Source of the DNA: Acidobacteriota bacterium
GTDB lineage: Bacteria > Acidobacteriota > JAAYUB01
Length of the DNA stretch: 36,430 bases
Assembly (NCBI GenBank): GCA_018001935.1
Contig: JAGNHB010000058.1
Coordinates: forward strand, 1-36,430
Reading direction: 5' to 3'
Shown: positions 16,927 through 23,442 of the stretch, in pieces
How positions within the stretch are numbered: the stretch's first letter is position 1
How the letters are laid out: the number at the start of each line of letters is the position of its first letter
Notes under the pieces: model-generated
Database searches by the model: none
Told to the model about the DNA's origin: nothing
The model's input: the letters and a program-made list of their open reading frames with translations, nothing else
Translations under genes and position numbers: made by a program

Positions 16927-17647
16927 ACTGTCCTACCGGGTGGTGCTGCAGGCCCCCGCCGTCGCGGTGGTCCTGGCCCTCTACCTTGGCCTGACGGCGT
17001 TGCCGGACCTGCTGTACCTGCCGGCGGTCCCTTTCCCGCGGAAGATGACCGTGGCCTTCGTGGCGCTGTCCTACCTGGCCGTGATCGGCGCCTTCCACCA
17101 CCTCACGTCCCCTCACGGGGCGTGGCGGCGGGAAAGGCGGGCCCGCTTCCTCCTGGCGCTCCCGGTCACGCCCCGGCAGGTGGGCCTGGCGCGGGTGCTG
17201 ATTCCGGTGCTGGAGTGGGCGGGGTTTTGCGCCACCCTGCTGCTGGCGCTGCTCCTGGCGGGAGACTGGGCGACGTTCTGGTCCGGGGGCGTGTGGCCCC
17301 GCGCGCTCGCGACCCTCACGGGGGCCTTCTGGGCCGGCTCGTCCTGGTTGATGGGCCTGGACGACTTGGGCGAGCGCCTCGGCAGGGGGCGCCGACCCCG
17401 CACCGTCCGCCTGGCGGACACCCTGTCCACGGTCGCGGTCGCCTCGACGGTCCTGTTCTTCGTGACCTTCTGCCTGTTCCTGATCCGCTCCCTGCCGGGG
17501 GCACCCCCCCCGGAACCGGTGCGCGGCGCCGTGACCACCTTCTGGTTTGGTTCCTGGACGGGCGCGGCGACCCTCTGCCTCGGCGGGGCCGCGATGCTCC
17601 TGGCGAGCGTCGGGACTTTCGCGTGGCGGCGGGCGTATCTCGCGTGA
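16904..17647 (+). CDS. ABC-2-type permease, first subunit
   Basis: A 247-aa membrane protein starting MWRLIRAEL, with about six hydrophobic segments and a cytoplasmic loop holding RRERRARFLLALPVTPRQVGLAR. That coupling-helix-like stretch before a helix is typical of ABC-2 permeases. GGAGG lies six bases before ATG 16904, inside the ATPase gene. Its N-terminus resembles that of the next gene (MWRILLAEL), so the two permeases are probably distant paralogues forming a heterodimer. Confidence 0.8.
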   Translation: MWRLIRAELSYRVVLQAPAVAVVLALYLGLTALPDLLYLPAVPFPRKMTVAFVALSYLAVIGAFHHLTSPHGAWRRERRARFLLALPVTPRQVGLARVLIPVLEWAGFCATLLLALLLAGDWATFWSGGVWPRALATLTGAFWAGSSWLMGLDDLGERLGRGRRPRTVRLADTLSTVAVASTVLFFVTFCLFLIRSLPGAPPPEPVRGAVTTFWFGSWTGAATLCLGGAAMLLASVGTFAWRRAYLA

Positions 17648-17659
17648 GGGGAGGGCGTC

Positions 17660-18367
17660 ATGTGGCGAATTCTCTTGGCGGAACTGAAGTACCATCGCAC
17701 TACCGCGGCCTGCCTTCTCCCGGCCGCCTTCGGGGTGTTCCTCTTCCTGGCCCTCTCCGGCGTGAACGACACGGCCCTGCAACAGGGTAAAAACCTCGGC
17801 TTCCTCCTGTTCTTCGTCATGTTCATGGGGTTCCTCGTCACCCTGATCCTGAGCCCGGAGACGCGGGAGGGGCGGGACCGCCTCCTGGCCCTCCTCCCGC
17901 TGTCATGGCACCGGGTCGCCCTGGCCCGCCTCCTGGTCCTGCTCGCCCACTGGCTGTCCTACGGCCTCCTGTTCCTCGTCGCGGGCCTGGCGCTCCCCGG
18001 CGCCGTCCGGCTGGACGCGCCGGTCTTCACGGCCCTGGCGGCCCAGACCGGGATGGTCTTCCTCACCGTGAGCTTCGGCTCGCTGCACTTCGACTTCGCC
18101 TGGCCCGCCTTCCGGGCCCGCGATCGGGTCGGCCCCGTCAAGATCCTGGCCGCCCTCCTGATGGGGGCGGTCTGGTGCCAACTCTACCTGCTCACCTTCA
18201 TCCAGCTGCTCTGCCTGCTCGACTGTTTTCACGAACGCCCGGCGACCCTCTTTTTCCGTCTCTACCAGTCCCCCGCCGCCGCCGTCGCGCTGCTGGCGGC
18301 CGGGCTGGCGGCCAGCCTTCTGACGGCCGTAAGGATCGAGCGCCCGGCCGCGTCCACCCGGGCGTGA
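17660..18367 (+). CDS. ABC-2-type permease, second subunit
   Basis: A 235-aa membrane protein (MWRILLAELKYHR) with about six hydrophobic segments. The loop SPETREGRDRLLALLPLSWHRVALAR matches the corresponding loop of the first permease in layout and likely contacts the ATPase. GGGGAGGG precedes ATG 17660 within 12 nt of the previous stop. The pseudo-beta-lactamase gene begins 13 nt after its stop, so one transcript is expected. Confidence 0.8.
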   Translation: MWRILLAELKYHRTTAACLLPAAFGVFLFLALSGVNDTALQQGKNLGFLLFFVMFMGFLVTLILSPETREGRDRLLALLPLSWHRVALARLLVLLAHWLSYGLLFLVAGLALPGAVRLDAPVFTALAAQTGMVFLTVSFGSLHFDFAWPAFRARDRVGPVKILAALLMGAVWCQLYLLTFIQLLCLLDCFHERPATLFFRLYQSPAAAVALLAAGLAASLLTAVRIERPAASTRA

Positions 18368-18380
18368 GGAGGAGAACGTG

Positions 18381-19850
18381 ATGAAAGCGCTCGCCCTTTT
18401 CCTCGGTGTCGCGGTCCTCGTGCTCCTGCTGATCCTCCTGACGGGCTGCGCCGGTCCCCGGTCCGACGCGCAGCGGATCGCCGCCGTCGAGCGCGGCCTC
18501 CTGCCCGAGGGCGCCTTTCCCCCCTGGACCGCGGAGAGCCTCGCCTCCCGCATGCGGCACTACCGGGTCCCCGGCCTGGGGATTGCCGTGATCGACGGCT
18601 GGCGGGTGACTTGGGTGCGCGGTTACGGCGTCACGGAGACCGGGCTGGGGAAGCCGGTCACGGTGGACACCCTCTTCCCGGCCCTGGGGAACAGCGCCAT
18701 CGTCTCCAACTACCTGGCCATGATCCTGGTGGAAAAGGGATTGCTCGACCCCGACAGGGACGTGAACCAGGTGCTCCGGACCTGGAAGGTCCCCGACAAC
18801 ACCTTCACCTCCCGCCGGAAAGTGACCCCGAAAATGCTGATCGAGTTCAATTCTTCCGGGCTGAACGAGTTCCGGAGCGAAGGGTACGCTGCGGGCACTC
18901 CGTACCCTTCGCTGGTCCAGGTCCTCTCGGGCGAACCCCCCGCGGTGAATCCGCCCGTTCGGGTCGTCGCCGAGCCGGGGACCCCGCACGGCGGCGGCCA
19001 GTGCTTCCTGGTGGAAACCCTGGTCCTGGAGCAACTTATGGCCGACCTGGAGGGTCGTCCATTCCCGGAAATCGCCGCGGACCGCCTCTTCATCCCCCTG
19101 GGTCTTTACGCCGCCACCTTCGAGCAGCCGCTCCCCGCAGACTTCCGGGAACGGGCCGTCACCGGTCACGTGGGGGGCGTCCCCCTGCCGGGGAAACGGC
19201 GGGTCTACCCGGACCGGGCCGCCATGGGGCTCTGGGCGACGCCGGCCGACCTCGCCCGGCTCGTGGCGGAGATGTGCCGGTCTTACCGGGGTCTCTCCAG
19301 CCGTTTCGTGTCCCGTGCCACCGCCGCCCGTTTCCTGGCCGTCGACCACCCGAACTACCGGCACTACAGCAGCGCCACCGGCGGCGAGAGCGCCATCCTC
19401 TACAACCCCGCCACGGGGCAAGGCGTCGTCCTGATGATGAACGGCGGTCCGGACGCCGGCGGTCTCCGGGACGAGATCCTGCAGTGCCTCTTCCGCCAGT
19501 ATCGGTGGACCTGGGGCTACGACCTCATCTGGAACCCGACTTTCAAGCAGGGCTGGATGCTGGTGCTCGCGCTGGTCCTGGCGGGGCTGATCGCCGCGCT
19601 GACCACCGCGCTGCATCTCCAGGGGAGGCGTACCGCCCCGCGCCCGGCCAGGGACACCCACTCATCCCGGAGCCGGGACACCCGGGTAATCCGGGAAGAC
19701 AGCCAGCAAATGAAGCCTCAAATGAAGGACACCCACTCGATTCGAAGCCAGGAAACTCTCCCGCCCCAGGGAGAGGACACCCATCGGCCCCGAACCGGGG
19801 ACATCCAAAGGCCCGGGGCCGCTGCTTGGCCCGACAAGGAGGAATCATGA
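18381..19850 (+). CDS. Beta-lactamase-fold lipoprotein lacking catalytic motifs
   Basis: A 489-aa protein of the serine beta-lactamase/PBP class C family (PF00144-like) with an N-terminal segment ending LLTGCAG (lipobox-like) and a second hydrophobic segment near residues 390-410. Aligning TLFPALGNSAIVSNYLAM and the following LVEKG with the family puts Gly103 at the nucleophilic Ser and Ala106 at the Lys of SxxK. The Tyr motif reads TPHGGGQ and the third motif HYSSATGG instead of H/KTG. It is thus probably a non-enzymatic binding protein for muropeptides or the exporter cargo (inference). After residue 415 the tail is encoded by GGACACCC repeats and is likely adventitious. AGGAGG precedes ATG 18381; a GTG one codon earlier is possible. 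Confidence 0.85.
   Translation: MKALALFLGVAVLVLLLILLTGCAGPRSDAQRIAAVERGLLPEGAFPPWTAESLASRMRHYRVPGLGIAVIDGWRVTWVRGYGVTETGLGKPVTVDTLFPALGNSAIVSNYLAMILVEKGLLDPDRDVNQVLRTWKVPDNTFTSRRKVTPKMLIEFNSSGLNEFRSEGYAAGTPYPSLVQVLSGEPPAVNPPVRVVAEPGTPHGGGQCFLVETLVLEQLMADLEGRPFPEIAADRLFIPLGLYAATFEQPLPADFRERAVTGHVGGVPLPGKRRVYPDRAAMGLWATPADLARLVAEMCRSYRGLSSRFVSRATAARFLAVDHPNYRHYSSATGGESAILYNPATGQGVVLMMNGGPDAGGLRDEILQCLFRQYRWTWGYDLIWNPTFKQGWMLVLALVLAGLIAALTTALHLQGRRTAPRPARDTHSSRSRDTRVIREDSQQMKPQMKDTHSIRSQETLPPQGEDTHRPRTGDIQRPGAAAWPDKEES
19651..19836. repeat. GGACACCC repeat cluster with small hairpins in the 3' end of a gene
   Basis: GGACACCC or GGACATCC words occur at about 19652, 19676, 19727, 19775 and 19798, spaced 23-51 nt. 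Hairpins lie between them, for example CTCTCCC-GCCCCA-GGGAGAG (19757-19776). Single related copies occur at 22637 and 31186. The cluster encodes the last 60-70 residues of the beta-lactamase-fold protein and ends at the ribosome-binding site of the transglutaminase gene. Confidence 0.7.
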
Positions 19851-22252
19851 ATACATTTCGACGGACGTTTTTCGTTGTCTGCGCCCTCGTCCTGTCCGGC
19901 GTCGTCGCGGTGGGTCAGGCGGAGAAGGCCCCGTCCCCTGCGGACGTCACGGAGCGCGAGTACTACGCCATCGAGATCGACGGGACCCTCTGTGGCTACA
20001 TGGAGGGGACCACCACCCCCTTCGAGGAGAACGGCCGGGCGCTCCGCCGGGAAGAGGCGGTGGTGAACCTGAAGCTCTCGATCATGGGGGCGGGGGTGGA
20101 CATGACCATCTGCTCCGTCGCCCACGTCGATCCCTCGACGGAGCGGATCGTCTTCGCCGACCTTGACCTGCTGCAGGGGACGACCCGGGTCGGGGCCACG
20201 GCGGTGATCACCCCGCCCCGGGCCCGCTGGACCCCCAAGGCGGGCGGTGTCCCCAAGGACCTCGACGTGCCGGAGGACCTGATCCTGGGCAGCCTGGGCC
20301 CCCACCCCCACCTGTACCGCGACTTCGTTCTGAAGAAACTGGAACGGGCGGAGTACACGGTGCTGGACCTCCTGCGAGGCGAGGTCCAGAAGAGCGTCGT
20401 CACCCGGAAAGCTCGGGAGACCATCGAACTGGCCGGCGCCGCCTTCGACACGGTGGTCCTGGAGGAGGTCAACCAGGGCACCGGCCTCAAGACAACCCAG
20501 TGGCTCGACATCCGGCAGGACCGGGTCCTCAAGATCACCTTCCTCAACCGGGTGATCTACCGGACGGACGCTCAAGTCAAGGACCGGATCCAGCGCGCCG
20601 ACCTGAACGGGTCGATGTTCGCCAAGGTCAACGTCGCCATCCCCGACCCGCTGTCCCTGACCTACCTCAAGGCGAAGGCCGTCCTGGACACCGCCGGGGA
20701 GCGGGTCACGGCGGAGAGCCTCAACGTCCCGGGGCAGAAGTTCGAAGGGACGGTGACGGACAACCGGGTGGAGGGCGTCTTCGAGATCGGCCATGCCCGT
20801 TACGACGGGAAGGACGCCCCGCCGTTCCCGCCGGACTTCCGCGCCGACCCCGCCCTGGCCCGCTACCTGGCCCCGGAGAAGTTCATCGAGTCCGACGACC
20901 CCGTCCTGGTGGCCAGGGCCCGCGAACTGACCGCCGGCTCGAAGGACGCCTGGGAGGCGGCGAAGCGCCTGGTCCGCTGGGTGGCCGACGAGATCGGGTA
21001 CGACATCCCGGGCGGCGCCACGGCCAAGGGCACCTACACCGTGCGGGCCGGCGAGTGCGGCGCCCACTCGCGCCTGCTGACGGCCCTCTGCCGCGGCGCG
21101 GGGATCCCGGCCCGGATGGTGGTGGGCTGCATGTACACCCACCTCAACGGCGGGTCCTTCGGCCAGCACGCCTGGACGGAGATCTACATGGGCAAGGCCG
21201 GCTGGGTCAGCGTGGACTCCACGGCCCACGAGATCGACTTCGTGGACGCGGGGCACATCCGGCTCGGCCAGGAGGCCACCTTCATGCCCAAGAAGATGGA
21301 GATCCTCGAGCACCGCTCGGCGTCCGCCGCCTCGCCGGCGGCGCCGGAGACGGTCCCCGAGCGGTACGCGCCGTACCTCGGGTCCTATTCCGACGAGTCC
21401 GGGCCGATGGAGCGGGCGGTCTTCCGGGTCCTCTACCGGAACGGCGGCCTGGCGCTGGACATCCCGGCCCGAATGGTCTGCGAACTCAAGGAGCCGTCCC
21501 CCGAGGGGATCTGGTTCCTGAAGCTGACGGACCGGGTCGGGGTCCGCTTCGAGAAGGACGCGGCCGGGGCCGTCACGGGGCTGAGCATCTTCGAGAACCT
21601 CACCCTGCCCCGGAAGGAAGGGGAGGCCCCTGGCGCCGCCGGAACCCCGGACGCGCTGCGGCCGTTCGTCGGCGACTACAAGCTCCCCATGTCCGAGGCC
21701 GTGGTCCGGGTGTCGGCGGCGGACGGCGTTCTGGTGCTGGACCTCCCCCGCCGGGGAAGGGTCACCCTCGCCGGGCCCGACGCGCGGGGGCGGTGGCTCG
21801 ACGCGCGGGGGAACGGCGACCACTTCACCTTCGTCCTGGACACGTCCGGCCGCGCGGTCTCCCTGTCGGCCTTCCTCGGGGAGATCGTACCCCGGGGCAC
21901 CCTCGCCGCCCACCGCGTGGAGGGCGTCATCCGGGAAAAGGGCTTGAGCGACGGCCTGGAGCTTTACCGTGAACTGAGGGCCGCGCCGCCCCCGGACTGC
22001 CGCTTCTCCGAGCAGAGCTTCAACCTGCTCGGCTACCGACTGCTCGGCCAGGGCAAGACCCCAGAGGCAATCGCGATCTTCCGGCTCAACGCGGAGGCGT
22101 ACCCGGCGTCCGCCAACGTGTACGACAGCCTGGGCGAAGCGTACCTCAAGGCCGGGGACAAGGCGAAAGCGAAGGAAAACTACGCCAAGTCCCTGGAACT
22201 CAACCCGAAGAACGAGAACGCCCGCAAGGCGATCGACAGCATGGGGGAATGA
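19847..22252 (+). CDS. Exported transglutaminase-like protein with C-terminal TPRs
   Basis: An 801-aa exported protein (signal MNTFRRTFFVVCALVLSGVVAVG). Residues about 30-380 are a beta-rich region. The transglutaminase-like core follows with a full triad: Cys404 in RAGECGAHS, His441 in GQHAWTE and Asp457 in SVDSTAHEID. Next come two related beta modules (PYLGSYSDESGP and PFVGDYKLPMSE) of the DUF3471-like sort usually attached to beta-lactamase-family hydrolases, then TPRs (NVYDSLGEAYLKAGDKAKAK). The core may cleave or cross-link peptides. ATG 19847 overlaps the previous stop as ATGA, with AAGGAGG upstream. It is the last gene of the operon. Confidence 0.87.
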   Translation: MNTFRRTFFVVCALVLSGVVAVGQAEKAPSPADVTEREYYAIEIDGTLCGYMEGTTTPFEENGRALRREEAVVNLKLSIMGAGVDMTICSVAHVDPSTERIVFADLDLLQGTTRVGATAVITPPRARWTPKAGGVPKDLDVPEDLILGSLGPHPHLYRDFVLKKLERAEYTVLDLLRGEVQKSVVTRKARETIELAGAAFDTVVLEEVNQGTGLKTTQWLDIRQDRVLKITFLNRVIYRTDAQVKDRIQRADLNGSMFAKVNVAIPDPLSLTYLKAKAVLDTAGERVTAESLNVPGQKFEGTVTDNRVEGVFEIGHARYDGKDAPPFPPDFRADPALARYLAPEKFIESDDPVLVARARELTAGSKDAWEAAKRLVRWVADEIGYDIPGGATAKGTYTVRAGECGAHSRLLTALCRGAGIPARMVVGCMYTHLNGGSFGQHAWTEIYMGKAGWVSVDSTAHEIDFVDAGHIRLGQEATFMPKKMEILEHRSASAASPAAPETVPERYAPYLGSYSDESGPMERAVFRVLYRNGGLALDIPARMVCELKEPSPEGIWFLKLTDRVGVRFEKDAAGAVTGLSIFENLTLPRKEGEAPGAAGTPDALRPFVGDYKLPMSEAVVRVSAADGVLVLDLPRRGRVTLAGPDARGRWLDARGNGDHFTFVLDTSGRAVSLSAFLGEIVPRGTLAAHRVEGVIREKGLSDGLELYRELRAAPPPDCRFSEQSFNLLGYRLLGQGKTPEAIAIFRLNAEAYPASANVYDSLGEAYLKAGDKAKAKENYAKSLELNPKNENARKAIDSMGE

Positions 22253-22321
22253 AAGGCCCTCACCATTTGATCTGGACGCCGATCTCCACGATCTGCTCGG
22301 GCGGCACCCCGAAGGCCTTGG
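22250..22321 (-). pseudogene. Orphan 3' end of a second kup gene
   Basis: These 72 bases match 25952-26023, the last codons, stop and 3' flank of kup, at all but about five positions. Read on the minus strand, the stop is at 22262-22260 and the codons give AFGVPPEQIVEIGVQIKW against TFGVPPDQIVEIGVQIEL in kup. No upstream kup sequence follows; at 22323 the DNA changes to another repeat. It abuts the transglutaminase stop codon. Confidence 0.75.
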
Positions 22322-22322
22322 T

Positions 22323-22371
22323 GCCGCACTCCGCGGGCGCGGGGAAGTCAAGCCGAACGCTTCCCCGGCGG
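22323..22371. repeat. CCGCACTCCGCGGGCG element, copy 1
   Basis: About 49 nt beginning GCCGCACTCCGCGGGCG and ending CTTCCCCGGCGG. It matches 25698-25746 with roughly eight changes. Shorter copies of the first half lie at 30960 and 30999. Confidence 0.7.
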
Positions 22372-22668
22372 AAGAGACCCGAAAGGCAAGGGCTCTCCCC
22401 CCGCCGCCTTCGGGGCGGGCCCTTTACTCGAGGCCTTCTCCCCCGGGGCGGCGCCGCGGACGCCGGCGACGGTTTTCCCGGCCGTCGATGCTTCACCGGC
22501 GTCCGCGGCTTGCCCCGGGCTGGAATGCGGATCCCCTTCGGGGAATCCAGCCTGCGGAAACGCTGATTGCCGCAACCGGCCCGGCACGGCGCCCGGGTGC
22601 CGGCGACACACGACGTGTTCACAGCATCCAGGGCCAGGACACCCATTTCCCGCACGCCGCCGCGCCCT

Positions 22669-22838
22669 CACCCCGTCAGGGGTGAAATGTTTGTAGTAAT
22701 AGAGGTTATAGATTATTCCCCCCCGCGCGCCGCCGGGGGTGAAGCATGCTCCGGGGCGCCATCCCGGGCCGGCGGCGCGCGGGGGAGGAGAATCTTATTA
22801 ACTGCTTTTTCTACAAATATTTCACCCCTAACGGGGTG
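22669..22838. mobile_element. 170-bp MITE-like palindromic element
   Basis: The ends are about 28-bp inverted repeats (CACCCCGTCAGGGGTGAAAT on the left; the right end is its complement with three changes, AACGGGGTG at the tip). Inside, CCCCCGCGCGCCGCC (about 22719-22733) is repeated inverted at 22770-22784. Each tip also holds its own CACCCC-N4-GGGGTG hairpin. No transposase is encoded, so it must be moved, if at all, by an enzyme elsewhere. Confidence 0.7.
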
Positions 22839-22865
22839 AAGACGCGGAGGGCAGGATCCCGGCGG

Positions 22866-22978
22866 GGTGGCGGACCGGGGGTACGTTCCACACGGCGTGA
22901 GGAGAAAGCCAACGGGCACCAGGTGGCGGACCGGCGGGTACGTTCCACACGGGGTGAGGAGATAGCCAACGGGTGCCA
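22866..22978. repeat. Tandem duplication of 56-57 bp
   Basis: Two copies beginning GGTGGCGGACCGG (22866 and 22922) and containing TACGTTCCACACGG and AGCCAACGGG. They differ at about six positions and by one base in length. The second copy ends in GGGTGCCAGGCACT, a word recalled at 25645 as GGGTGCCAGGTGCT. Confidence 0.75.
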
Positions 22979-23104
22979 GGCACTGCCTAAAGTCAGTGAA
23001 AGCGGCGCCCGACCCGGGCGAAAGCGCCCCCCCGGTATGAGGCAGGCCTCATCCACAGAAAAGGGGTGAGGCATCCTCACCGTGGATGGATTGGCGTCCT
23101 CCCT

Positions 23105-23163
23105 GTGCCTCCGCGCCTCCGTGAGAATGAAGTCCGGATATTCTCGCCGAGGCACAGAGGCAC
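23105..23163. repeat. Inverted repeat of the GGCACAGAGGCAC type
   Basis: GTGCCTCCGCGCCTCCGTGA (from 23105) and its imperfect complement (23140-23163) form 24-bp arms with about four mismatches around an 11-nt loop. Words of this type are widely scattered in environmental genomes, often as intergenic remnants. Confidence 0.6.
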
Positions 23164-23279
23164 GGGGCGGACGCAGACCTCCCTGCCGAGACGGTCCACC
23201 TTTATCGCAAGGCAACCCCTCTCCAGGAACAAGAACGACCAGGCGTTCTCGACGGTTACGACCCCAACCGGTTTTCCCC

Positions 23280-23308
23280 TTGACAGAACCGTCTTTACTG
23301 CTTATATT
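23280..23308 (+). promoter_or_regulatory. Near-consensus promoter of the unknown secreted protein gene
   Basis: TTGACA (23280-23285), a 17-nt spacer and TATATT (23303-23308), inside the only AT-rich stretch of the region. The transcript would begin near 23315, giving a leader of about 128 nt before the coding region. Confidence 0.72.
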
Positions 23309-23378
23309 TAAATTAGATTTAATAGCGCAACAGCGGTTTCCCTTTACCCTTGCCTGTTTTCCTTGTCCTAAGACTGTT

Positions 23379-23414
23379 CGACCCGAGCGTCGGATCCCAG
23401 GGAATGCCGCTGGG
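23379..23414 (+). promoter_or_regulatory. Two small hairpins in the leader
   Basis: CGAC-N6-GTCG (23379-23392) and CCCAG-N9-CTGGG (23396-23414) stand next to each other about 15 nt before the ribosome-binding site. They could affect translation. No known riboswitch class is recognised. Confidence 0.3.
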
Positions 23415-23442
23415 AAACTACCGGACCGAGGAGGGGATGATG

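Noticed and set aside
22260..23300. Short open frames in the repeat region
   Set aside because: They consist of translated repeats (including the kup end, the palindromic element and the tandem unit) and have no start signals or family features.
23396..23430. Cobalamin-riboswitch-like GGGAATGCCG segment in the leader of the unknown gene
   Set aside because: Only a few bases fit the B12-box neighbourhood, and no other parts of the fold are present.
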